The position numbers were made by a program, and so were the translations under genes. The notes under the pieces are model-generated. The model had not been told where the DNA came from. It searched no databases and was given only the letters and a program-made list of their open reading frames with translations. From contig NC_068347.1 of assembly GCF_014633365.1 (NCBI RefSeq), forward strand, positions 31,972,116 to 32,036,115: a DNA stretch of 64,000 bases, in the 5' to 3' direction. Each line of letters begins with the position of its first letter. Positions within the stretch are counted from its first letter, which is position 1. The DNA is from Diospyros lotus (taxonomy: Eukaryota; Streptophyta; Magnoliopsida; Ericales; Ebenaceae). Shown piece after piece: positions 47,966 through 58,489 of this stretch.

Positions 47966-48239
47966 CTTTAAGTGTGTGAGTGCCCATTAGATATAATTAT
48001 GTCTAATTGAATAATTGAAATTGTGTGGTTTGTATTGCATCTTGTGGCCTATAAATAGCTCACTTGATTGCATTTGTAAGTGTAATTATTATTCTTGAAT
48101 CAAAGTTTAGTTGTTTCCTTATAATTCTCTTTTTGAGAATTGTTCTTGTTCTTTCCCAATTTTTTTAGCATTCTCTCTTGTGATCTTACTTCCTTCCTTT
48201 CTTCTTTTTAATTCTTATGTCATTTATTATTACTTTATT

Positions 48240-48430
48240 ATTCACCGCCTAAATGGCCGGTTAATTTATGTCTTTAAATTTCTGCAATTTTAATTCTTGT
48301 CTTTTAATTATTCACCGCCTAAATGACCGGTTAGTTTCTGCTATTTTAATTCTTGTCATTTAAATTATTCACCGCCTAAATGGCCGGTTAGTTTCTGCTA
48401 TTTTAATTCTTGTCATTTAAATTCTGTTAT
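48240..48430. repeat. Three ~60-70 bp units with CACCGCCTAAATGGCCGG
   Basis: TTCACCGCCTAAATGGCCGG begins at 48241, 48311 and 48368 (the middle copy has ATGACC), each followed by TTAGTTTCTGCTATTTTAATTCTTG-like sequence. Confidence 0.85.
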
Positions 48431-49593
48431 TTAAATTACGTCGTTTAAATTCATGTCAATTAACTTTTAAATGGAAATGAGTAGCTAAATCTAATCTTGG
48501 GTTAAGGCAAGGACAGTGTCCAACGCCAATGATTCCCTAAGGAAGCTATGCTTTTAATTAGTAACATTAATTTAAACTTCAGTATGAGTATGTTTTGATT
48601 ATTGAGAAATCACTAGGTTTGGATTGGAGCGTAAGCCTAACTTAGAGCTTTCATGTCATGTATGAGAGTTACTAGAACTGGAAACGCTATCATACCCAAA
48701 CCCGGATGATTAACTTAGTTGTTTTGTGTATTAATTGCAATTGAATTTATGGTAGTTGCTTAAATTAGAATCTCGCATATCATGTATGGGGATTGCTTAA
48801 ACTAGAACTATCATCATCTCTAATTGCATTTAATAACAAACCATCATATCTGAAATTAAATTAATGTTACTAACCTTATTTGTTAAAATTTGGGAATCAA
48901 CGGGTTGGCACTGAAAATTGTCTTAACTCAAGTACTATCCAATTTTATATTCTCACTTTAATTATTTATTTCAATTACTGCCTTAAATTATTTCCTAGTA
49001 TCTGTTGTTTAAAAAACCATAAAAAACTTTGTTGCCAATTTGTCCAAATGCGTGTGTACTTATGTGTGACATTCTTTTTATTTTGCCATAAATAAATCTC
49101 TCAGTGGACGACCTGGACTCATTTAGAAAATATAAATTTAAATTTGGACTACAACTGCACTCGTACACTGACGAGTATAAACCTCTCACCTAAATAAAGA
49201 AAAAATAAAAATATATAAAATTTTTATTGTGTTTTGTTTTGTGTTTTAATTGCAGGGTGGGAGTGCAGCCAGCGAGATTTGCCCAAGATTTGAAGGAAAT
49301 TTGTAGGGAGATTGGGCAGCAAAATTTGAGGAAAGTCCTAAGAAAATATGATGAGATAGGATTGCAAGTGTAAAATATATATATATATATATGTTGTGTG
49401 TGTGAAGAGGCAGAGGGCCGAGAGCTGTGAGAGAAGCTGAGGGAGAGAGAAATCTTGGGTGAGCTAATGCGAGCAAGATTGAGAGGGAGAGAGATCGGGC
49501 CATGAAGATGGCCGAGGGAAGCAGCCGCAAGCTCCAAGCGGCCATGGCAGCTAGGCAGTAAGCTAGTATGCGAGGAGGGTCGCGGCAGAAAGT

Positions 49594-49990
49594 GTGGTGG
49601 CGCACGCGGAGGAGGCTGGTGTTGAGGTAGGCAGCAACGAAGCTGGGAGTCACAGCCATGGCCGCCGGCAGCGAGCGGGAGCCGGTGGTGGCGAGCGGCT
49701 ATGCGCAAGTTGCAGGCAGCTCGCGGGTGAAGAAAAAGAAGAAGAAGAAGAAGAAAAGGGAAAGAAGAAGGAGAAGGGAGAAGAAGAAGGAAGAAGAGAA
49801 GAAGAAAAGAAGAAAGAAAAAAAAAAGAAAAGAGAAGAAGAAAAAAAAAAGAAAAGAGAAGAAGAAGGTGCGCGCAGGAGTTGCAGCGAGAGGAAGAAGA
49901 TGAATAGTGAGGAATGAGGAGAAAAAAAATAAAAGAAAAAGAAAAAAACAGAAAAGAAAAGAAAAAGAGAAAAAGGAAAAGAAATGGAGA
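49594..49990. repeat. Purine-rich GAA/GAAAA low-complexity tract
   Basis: GAAGAAGAAGAAAAGGGAAAG-type sequence, inverted counterpart of 33540-33645. The 100-residue Lys/Glu frames here have no domain and arise from composition. Confidence 0.8.
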
Positions 49991-51552
49991 AAAATTCTCG
50001 AAAATAGGAAATGTAGATTTATGATTATTCCGGAGACTTTGGCGAAAAAAATGGTTCAGACACGCGTTTTGAGGTTGGGGCACGCATACTGAGGAAGCCT
50101 AAGAGGCTAAGTCGAGGTAAGTAAAATTTCTTAAAAAATTCCAAAAAATCATAAATGTTATTTTATGTATTTTCATAGTGAAATATTTGAGAAAAGAGTA
50201 AGAAATGTTTAGTTTGGATTTATTGAGAAAAAATAGGAAGAAATAGGAAGAAAAATAAAGGAAATGCAAGAAATTATGAAAAATAGGTTTTAATACTTAT
50301 TTAAATAAATATGATGATTAGGGTACTTTGAGGCTTAAGTTGAAGTGACTTGTGCCAATTTTGAGGTTGGCACGCAAATCGAGGCAGTTGCACTTGAGGT
50401 TAAAAGCACGTTTCTCGAGGCTTAAGCAGATTTCAAAGGTAAGCTAGTTTTCTCAAACTTAATTTATTTATGAAAGGTATTTTCTAAAAAACATACCCTA
50501 CTATTTGAAATGGTATGCCTATATGTTTGATATGATGTATGTTTCAAAGTATATTTTGGCATGTTGACATGTTATGTTACAATGTGTTTGCACGTAGATG
50601 CATTAACATGTTATGATGAGATGCATACATACATAAACGTTACCATCCATCATGCATTGTATATGTTTGAGAGTACAAACAAGCAACGTCGGCTCAGGCC
50701 GGTATGAAAGTTGTTAAAGGCTTGTCAGCTCAAACGACCAAGTGAAAAGGACATTGTTGCATTTTGCATTCACGCATGTAAATTTATAAATGAATGCTTA
50801 CTTAGATGATTCATCATCTAATTTGGGTTTTGCTCCTGGAATATTCAAACGTTCCAGATGAAAATTGTAACAGAAACGAAGATGAATGAGGCATGAAATG
50901 GCACTTATCAAAGTGCATGATGAAATGAATGTGAAATGAATGTGAATGGAATGTATGATATGTAGCCCATGTATTTAAGTTCTACTACTGTGTACTCTGA
51001 ACGTTTTGAAAGTCCATGATGTAAGATATGATTTATGATTGAAGTTTTAAGGAATGATAATGTATAACTCTATTTAGGGTTAATATTAGTTGAGAACTTA
51101 TGTTCCATTGATGAATAGCCTTGTATTGGGGATTAAGTTCGAGAGACGGTCAAGTATAACCTTATTTATGCTTTATGAAGATGTAAGAACTGATTTATGA
51201 TTAATGTTAAGATGTCAGCTTCGATTCTAGCTTCCTCATTTGATGTATATGATGATTCTCTTTTGAGATAAATGTATGAAAATTTTGGGATGGATGAGAG
51301 CAATTATATGGTTTAGTTGTAGTTTTAAATAGAAAAAAAATTTATTGTCTCAGTTTATAACGCGCCCGAAAAAGCTACAGCAAACTTATCAATCACTGAG
51401 CTTAACGTTTGTATGGAAACTCAGAGCAAGCCCCAGACATAGACGGTCGGCGTCTGAAAGCACGGTAGCAATGGAAGTCTCGAGAGAAGAAGGCGAAAGT
51501 AAGAAAGGATTTCAAAATAGCGTGAAATGGGGAAAAGAGAGACACCCTCCAT

Positions 51553-51560
51553 TATTTATA
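51553..51560 (-). promoter_or_regulatory. TATA box of the left element's antisense gene
   Basis: TATAAATA on the minus strand, in the context GGTATAAATAATGGAGGGTGTC, matching the right element's GGTATAAATAGTAGGGGGTGTC at 53931. It lies between the antisense gene and the 3' LTR. Confidence 0.6.
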
Positions 51561-51825
51561 CCTCTAGCCCAATCAATCCTGGTCGTCGGATCAAAAAATG
51601 ACTTATCGCATGCTCCACATCCAGCGGTCGCACGATAGCTTATGGGTCCCACAGATGTAATCATGCACAGTAATAGGGGAACGTGCGCACTAAATGCGCT
51701 CCAGACAAGGCGTGCTGCGTGGAATGACGAGATTTGAAACAATTGGGTAGAAGTTAGAAAGGTGGGTTAACAACTGGCACACGTCAACTCCGAGTGCGAA
51801 GATTGCACTACGAGCTGGGGGCTTG

Positions 51826-52479
51826 TGTTATATGTGTTTCCTGCATCACTCCTTATGGGCCAGACTCAGTTCAATGGGCCGGCCCAATCGCCCGGAGCCT
51901 AGAAGGTCCAGGCAACCTCGTTAAAGAAAGCTCATGCACCATCAAAATCCGAAGCTCATAAAGCGAGCTCCTTGCGAGCTTCCGGTGAAGCTCCTTGCGA
52001 GCTCTCAGTGATCGACTAATGAGCTCTCAGTAAAACCCTCAGTTCGCTGGCCTAAAACCTCTAGCTCGCATAAATGGCAAAGCTACTCAAAAGTCAGAGG
52101 TAAGGTCCATTCACTTTATCTACAACAACCCATGGTCCTTGTAATGAGGATCCCACTCCCAATTTTGTACAAATGATAAGGATTGTTTATCCCCCGTTAT
52201 ATCATCTTTATATTTCTATATGTTATCCAAATTGTAAAGGTCCCTCATTATAAATAAGAGTCAGAGATACCATAAGGGGGCAAGGAGAATAATCAGACAC
52301 CGCCATTCAAAAAGAATAATCAGAGTGCGGTTGTGGAGTAGACATCGATCTGGCCGAACCACGTGAAAATTGCATGTATTTATTCGCATCTGGGATCTTT
52401 GTTTTCTTCTTCTTGGCATTTCAGACTCACTCACTGTGGCCCAAAACGAATCACAGTCGGCTGAAATTGAATGTCGACA
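51826..52479 (+). repeat. 3' LTR of the left Tat element
   Basis: 654 bp, TGTTATATG...GTCGACA, preceded by a purine-rich GAGCTGGGGGCTTG (polypurine-tract position). It lacks 17 bp present in the 5' LTR. By eye about 55 substitutions separate the two LTRs, mostly transitions. Confidence 0.9.
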
Positions 52480-52484
52480 AGTTC

Positions 52485-52993
52485 ATAGACATCTTTTCCC
52501 ATTTTTCTCATCCTTCCCCCTCGCATTTTCCATTGAACAAGAACTTGAACCTTATTTCTCATAACTTCGAGGCTGTTTGGCATAGCATTTTTTTTTAATA
52601 GCTTTTAAGTGATTTAGCTTTTAACTTAAAAGTTAGATAGTGTTTAAGTTGATAATGTGTTTGGATAGATATGCTCTTAAGCTGTCAATTATTAGTTATG
52701 TGTTTGGTTTGTAAAAGCTAATAAACTATCAGAATTTGACAAAAAAACTAAAATAGACATGATACTGAATAATATAATTAAAAAGCATAAAAATACTATT
52801 TTTATCAAATAAATTATAAATTAATTTCTAATTAATAGAATACTTACAACTACAAGTTAATAAATTATATATAATTATCAAAAAAAATTATTATAATTAT
52901 ATAATACAGAAAATATTAATACAATACAATTATATAATTATCAAAGAAATTATATACAATTACAAGTTTATACACAACATATTTTTTTATATG
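52485..52993. other. Spacer between the two tail-to-tail Tat elements
   Basis: About 510 bp. The part from 52575 (GGCTGTTTGGCATAGC, TTTGGATAGATATGCTCTTAAG) resembles a decayed AT-rich MITE. No gene. Confidence 0.5.
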
Positions 52994-53664
52994 TGTCGAC
53001 GTTCAATTTCAGCTGACCGTGATTCGTTTTGGGCCGCGGTGAGTAAGTCCAAAGTGCCAAGAAGAAGAAAACAAAGGTTCCAGACGTGAGTCAACACAAG
53101 AATTTTTACGTGGTTCGACTAGAACGATGCCTACTCCACAATTGCACCCTAATTATTATTTTAGAGTGGCGATGTCTGATTATTCTCCTTATACCCCTCA
53201 TGGTATTTTTGACTCCTATTTATATTGAGGGATCCTTACAATTTAGATAACATATAGAAATATAATGGTCACATAACAGGGGACAAACAACTCTTATTAT
53301 CTACACAAAATCGGGAGTGGGATCCTCATTACGAGGAGCATGGGTTGTTGCAGATAAAGTAAATGGTCCCTACCTCTGACTTCTCAATGACTTTACTACT
53401 TATGCGAGCTGAAGGTTTTAGGACAGCGACCTAGACGGTCCAACGAACTGAGGGTTTTGCTGAGAGCTCATCAGTCGATCGTTGAGAGCTCGCTAAGGGC
53501 TTTTCTAGGAGCTTGCAAAGTGCTTTCTTTATGAGTTTCAGATTTCGGTGGTGTATGGGTTTTCTTTGACAAGGTCATCTGCGCTTTCTGGGTTTCGGGC
53601 GATTGAGCCAGCCCATTGGACTGAGCCTGGCCTATAAGGAGTGATGCGGGAATAGCGTGTAACA
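52994..53664 (-). repeat. 3' LTR of the right Tat element
   Basis: 671 bp; on the minus strand TGTTACACG...GTCGACA, preceded by GCTGGGGGGCTTG at the polypurine-tract position. TATA at 53217-53224 (inverted). It keeps the segment that is deleted from the left element's 3' LTR. Confidence 0.9.
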
Positions 53665-53930
53665 CAAGCCCCCCAGCTCGCGATGCGATCTTCTCACTGG
53701 GGGCTGACGCATGCCAGCTATTAACCCACCCTTCCAACTTCTGCCAAATTGCTTCAAATCTCATCGTTCCACGCAGCACGCCTTGTCGACAGTGCATTTA
53801 GTGCGCACGTTCCCCCAATACTGCGCATGATTATGCCCATGGGACCCACAAGCTGTCATGAGGCTACTAGATGTGGAGCATGTGGTAAGTCGTTTTTCAA
53901 TCCTACGGTTGGGATCGATTGGGCCATCGG

Positions 53931-53938
53931 TATAAATA
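53931..53938 (+). promoter_or_regulatory. TATA box of the right element's antisense gene
   Basis: TATAAATA in GGTATAAATAGTAGGGGG, 267 bp inside the element from the 3' LTR and pointing away from it. It precedes a leader exon that ends at 54101 with the donor GG/GTAAGT. The same arrangement exists in the left element. Confidence 0.65.
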
Positions 53939-54463
53939 GTAGGGGGTGTCCCCACTTTCCCTCTTTCATGCTATTTTGAAATCTCTTCTTACTCTTGCCT
54001 TCTTCTCTCAAGGTTTCCATCACTGTCGTGCTTTCAGACGCTGACCATTCCCGTCCGGTGCCTATTCCGAATCTCCATACACACGTCAGGCTCAGTGTTG
54101 GGTAAGTTTGCTACAACTTTCTTTACTTTCTTTTTCTTCTTCTTCTTTTCGTAAGGCCGTCCATCGTCGGTTAATCGTCGGTGGTTTCTCTGGTCTTGCT
54201 AATTTCGTCGATGTCGCTTCCATTTTTTGGGGAAATGACACGATTCGATTGGTTCAGCATCTACTGAGCCTTTGGGCACATTGACCTTAGGATTAGTTTC
54301 CTATGGAATACCGAGCTCACGGTTGTAACACCTCCACCTTAGGTGGCATCCTATTGTAAAGCGCTCGGCCTAAAAGATTAGGGGATATTCTTAGGGCTTT
54401 TTCTAGTTCTTTGAGGTCTAGTACGCGACCTGCGACCTGATTGTCCTTTCTCTCCCTTTGTAG

Positions 54464-57004
54464 ATGTCTGACCAATACCGCCAAAATTCGGGTCAAAAGC
54501 ACTGCAATCATATCGTAGGAGAAGAAGATACTTCAAACTCTGAAGATTGCCTTGTGATGGAGGGTCAAAACTTTGAGGGTACGAGCTTGCGATCTATGGA
54601 GGTCATCAACCTAACCTCTTCAGAAGCCGACCTGAGGATCCAAGATCAGGTTGCTGAAGGAAGTACAGGGCGTGGGATTTTCAAAAGATTCCCATCCAAA
54701 GCCAAACCTCACAAGGTGGCGACTTGTACTCGAGAGTTCCGTCTCCCCAAGAGTTGCCGAGTATACATCCCTGCTTTGAGCTCCCATGCAGCCTATCCAC
54801 CATCTAATTTTATAGCCATCAGGCCCCAGCACCTAGAGTCTGGCCTTAGGCTCCCCGTTGCGCCATACCTTATTGCCCTTCTAAACGACGTCAAACTCGC
54901 CCCCTTCTAATTGACACCAAATTCGTACGCCCAACTCACCTCTCTCGCTATCTTATAACTAAAAAACAAACTTCCTCTTCCCTCGCCAAAACTAATAAAA
55001 TTCCTGTTTTCCTTCAAAAATGCTAAGGACTGGTTGTACTACCTGGCAGCTCATCCTTCCTCGTATAAGGCCGCCCTTCCATAGGGTAAAGCGAAGGGAA
55101 AGTCCAACGTGGCCGATTACAAGTCCAGTTGGTTCTTTGTGTCTTGCCCTTCGCTTTCCCTACTCAGAAACTATAGCTTCGTACTGACCCCAAGTAAGAG
55201 AATATCAACTCGCGTGGGTTCTTCCCCCTTTTTACGTACGTAATTTGACTTGCTCATTCTTTGATGCAGATTTTGGGGGCAAGAAACCAATTTTATCAGC
55301 CGAGGAGACCGACATCCTCAACCAGCTCGTTGCTGCGGGGTCGAGTTCGGAGATTCTCAAACTTTCTGATGAGCTTCTCCGAGAAAACGAGCTCCCGCCT
55401 TCTCTCGGCATTGAGACCATCAAGGGAGATCACATCAAGGATTTGGGCGCGGAGATCCTCCCGTCTGCCTTCCAGGTCGCAGAGCCAAAAAGCACAAGAG
55501 GGGAAGCTGATCAGGGCGAAAATATGGTTGACCTCGACCTCCTCGAGCCGAAGCGGTCTAGGGCGAGATCGGGGGCTACCTCATCCACAACCCCGAGCTC
55601 AACCGCGAACGGGTAGGTCGGAGTAGTCACAACCGCGAATGCGTCCCCAGCAACAACAACAGCAACCTCAGCAACCGCGAAGCCATCAGCAAGAGCAACG
55701 GCAAAGAGCCCTACCCCATCAACCACAACAGCAAAAGCACCCCCAACAGCAATCAGGGCATCGGGCCCTTGCCTCCCATGACCATGGTTCGAGTGGAAAC
55801 CGTGGGAAAGAGGTCGCAGCGAAGGTTCAAAATGCTCCTGCTACGGGTTCAAAGAGAAGGCCTGACCAGCTGCAGCAGAGGGAGGATAGTAGGGCTAAAC
55901 GGGCTAGGGTCCTAGGGAAGGAGCCAGCCTTGGAGGCCCTGCCAGGAGGGATCTATGTTGGCCCCCTCCTGGACTCCATGCCTAACCTCTTGGGTGCGAA
56001 TGCGAAGCCTCTCGACAACCCGAAGCTGAGGGGGATTCCTCTCTGCGAGTTCATGGCCTGCCACAGCTTGGTGGTGAGTCAGAATTTTTCGTACCTTGGT
56101 TCCTTGGTCTGCTTTTTAATGAGCTAACATTTCTTCTTTCACAGGCTTCCCTTGTTGCCACGAAGCTCCGAGCTCAGTACAACGATTTTGAGGAGCAGCT
56201 TGAGACGGTAAGCACATCCATTCAGGCTGAAATAGTAAAGCTTGAGGACAGAAAGAATGCTAAGCAAGCTGAAATAACGAAGCTCGCGGACGAGAAGAAA
56301 GCTTTCCAGGACAAGCTTCTCGCTACCCAAAAGAAGGTGGAGGGCTCCGAGATGGGCCTAAGGGTGGAAGTCCAGAAAAATAAAGATCTCGACGAGGAGC
56401 TTCGCAGATCGAAGAACATGTGGGAGTTCACTAACTTTGGGCTCACTGGCGAGCTGAATAAGGCGAATGAGGAGTTGCGGAAGGCTAAGGACCGACTGAA
56501 ATCAGTTGAGGCAAAGCTGAAGACAGCAAAAGAGGAGCAGAATCAGGCGAATGATCGAGCTGCCCGATGTGAGCAGCTTGCTAAGAGGACCATCGACGAT
56601 ATCAAGGCGGAGGTGGGAGCACAGATGGACTTTGTACGCCGAGAGACTAGGTCCGACACCTGTTCGGCATTCCTGTACACCCTTTGGGTGAACCATCCTG
56701 AGATGGATTTCTCTTCTTTGGTGTGCAAGCCGTCAATGAGGTGAAACGGTACACTGCCGAGGCCGCAAAAGACGCTGACGATGCCACTCCACTTAATTCA
56801 TCTATAGTGGCGACGCAGGCTGCCCAGGTCGAGGTCGAGCCATCTGAGGCCTTCGAGGTTCAGGCTGGTGAGACTGCTGAGGTGCATCCTACGGAGGTTG
56901 CCGAGGTCCGTCTAACCGGGGTTGTCGAACCTCAACCGACTCCGTCTACTGCTTCCCAGCCCGCCGAGGTCGAACCTGTTGAAGCAACCGCCTCTCCTAG
57001 CTAG
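54464..57004 (+). pseudogene. Antisense gene of the right Tat element: PF04195-like domain, Gln-rich linker, coiled coil (3 coding exons)
   Basis: Transcribed opposite to gag-pol. Leader exon to 54101, intron 54102-54463 (GTAAGT...TTTGTAG), then coding exons A 54464-55193, B 55270-56073 and C 56145-57004. Junctions (AGTAAGAG/GATGCAG and GTGAGT/TTTCACAG) match the left copy. A: PF04195-like 'putative gypsy type transposon' domain (TCTREFRLPKSCRVYIPAL, KLIKFLFSFKNAKDWLYYL). B: SAEETDILNQLVAAGSSSEI, a basic patch, a Gln-rich run (~55645-55760), LEALPGGIYVGPLLDSMP. C: a coiled coil of over 100 residues, then a Glu/Val/Pro/Ala-rich tail. Defects: CAA to TAA at 54908, a stop near 54956, CAG to TAG at 55082, a frameshift near 55610, and a 1-bp loss near 56716. 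Poly-T and an AATGAA-type signal follow. The function is unknown. Confidence 0.8.
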
Positions 57005-58489
57005 GACTCCCATATGTTTTTTTTTTTTTTTGTAACTCGAGCATTTATTCAATGAAATGGAATTTCTTATGTACTTGTGTATCTCGCTCCAAATTTCTTC
57101 AAGAACTCAAGCCAATCATACTTAAATTCTAACGAAGTCCTAGCATAATAATTCTTGAATCAATCTTCATGATATAACTTGAAAACAACTTCAGCAAACT
57201 TCTGTATACCAGGATTAGCTTGAAAGGTTAACTCAGAAGGAGTCTTCAAGAATACAACTTGAGAATGAATCATCCGAACATAGGTCTCGATAGACCCAGA
57301 GTATTCCCAGCTCGCAGATTAACAAGCTTGAAATAGCTCGTCGACGATAGTTGTAATAATCAATGCGAACAGTTATACTTAGGCAAATTAAGGAAACCCT
57401 CAGCCAACATGTTTTGACAAAAGAATGAAAACCTTACCGAGATATATGTAAAAGTAGATCGCCTCGCGATCTTGACTAACATATCGTGGCTGAGCAACTC
57501 GTGATAGATGATCAGGACGCGTGTCCGGTAGGTCGCGAATAGTCTCATTTAGGTGAATTAAGACGGACCTCAGCTAACACATTTTAATATGAAAAATTTG
57601 TTAGGAGATGAGATTGTGTCGCAGCCTTGGCCAGCATATCGTGGCTCTTAACAAGTTCTAACAAATCGAGAGTGAACATTCAAGTAGGTCGCAGACCATG
57701 GCTTAAGCTAAGATAAAGGGACCCCAGCTAGTGAAACTCCAACTTGTACTGCCAAGTTATATGCTCAGGCGGATCATAGGGTGACCCCAGCTAACATATC
57801 ACAGCTTGTTATTTAGTTGACTTGCATGGCCGAGCTATGTGTCTAGGCAGGCCGTATTACGACCTCAACTAACACAGTGGCTTTTACACGTTTTAATTGA
57901 ACCAAGAGGGAACACCTAGGTGAGTCGCAGACCATGATCTGAGTTAAGATGAAAGAACCTCAGCTATTGAACCCTGGCTCGGAGTCACTTATGGAAGTGG
58001 TTGCTCAGTAGGTTCCAAACAATGACATTAAGTCAAGATGAATGGTTCTTAGCTTGCAATCCACGACCTGAGGGGGGACCAAGATGAATGCTCAGTTAGG
58101 CCACGAACCGTAACACAGTGGCTAAGTTGCTTAAGCCCCAACTTGCAAACCATAGTTTCTCAACCCCTCACTTCATGGGTATTCAATCGAATACCAATAA
58201 GAATAAAGTTCAATGAAAATTCATAAATTCCAATCAAAACTATGGAAATTACTTGCAATAAAAAACGAAACATAGGCAAGAACAATTACATTCATTTGAA
58301 GTAAAGACGAAGGTGTTCCGCATTCTAAGCCCACGGGAGACGAATCCCGTCCATGTTTGCTAGATGATATACTTCGTTACCCAGATTTTTCTTGATGATA
58401 AATGGACCCTCCCAGTTAGGGCCTAGGGTGCCATCGCTCGTCGTTCGAGCTCCAAGGAGTACCAGGCGTAATACCGGGTCTCTAACGTT
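57005..58489. repeat. Spacer with diverged internal repeats between integrase and the antisense gene
   Basis: No coding sequence. Phrases recur at ~170-230 bp: TCGCAGACCATG near 57691 and 57926, and AATTAAG(A/G)....CCTCAGC.AACA near 57385 and 57557, with further CAGCTAACA(T/C)A words. Long untranslated regions with amplified repeats are known in some Tat elements. Confidence 0.55.

Larger units (their letters stand above)
47530..49240 (+). mobile_element. LTR-like segment with TATA box and internal short repeats
   Basis: It contains CCTATAAATAGCTC (TATA at 48050-48057) and three sets of internal repeats. It ends in a region with GTGGACGACCTGGACTCA and CACTCGTACACTGACGAGT that resembles the junction between LTR and internal sequence in plant Ty3/gypsy elements. 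Boundaries are uncertain. Confidence 0.4.
46626..51340 (+). mobile_element. Nested LTR-type insertion inside the left element's antisense-gene leader intron
   Basis: At 46626 the sequence leaves homology with the right Tat element at TGTAAGACCTCG and returns near 51340-51390. Inside, 46810-46940, 50020-50060 and ~50850 (CTCCTGGAATATTCAAACG) match, inverted, the degenerate Ty3/gypsy element at 30131-34316. The right boundary and target duplications are not clear, and a second LTR-like segment (47530-49240) appears to be nested within. No intact coding sequence. A Lys/Glu-rich frame at 49594-49990 is low complexity. Confidence 0.55.
39482..52479 (+). mobile_element. Left Tat-type Ty3/gypsy element, complete with both LTRs, nested insertions inside
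   Basis: A 12,998-bp span from the 5' LTR (39482-40152) to the 3' LTR (51826-52479). Near-matching 5-bp flanks AGTTA (39477-39481) and AGTTC (52480-52484) suggest an old target duplication. Order: LTR, primer-binding region, gag, protease, RT, RNase H, start of an additional RNase H, deletion junction at ~44096, antisense gene, nested insertion (46626 to ~51340), rest of the antisense gene's leader and promoter, 3' LTR. Assignment to the Tat lineage rests on the second, additional RNase H and the antisense extra ORF. All ORFs are broken. Confidence 0.9.

Noticed and set aside
49594..49990. Lys/Glu-rich open frames (up to 107 residues)
   Set aside because: They come from a GAA/GAAAA low-complexity tract inside a retroelement and have no domain.
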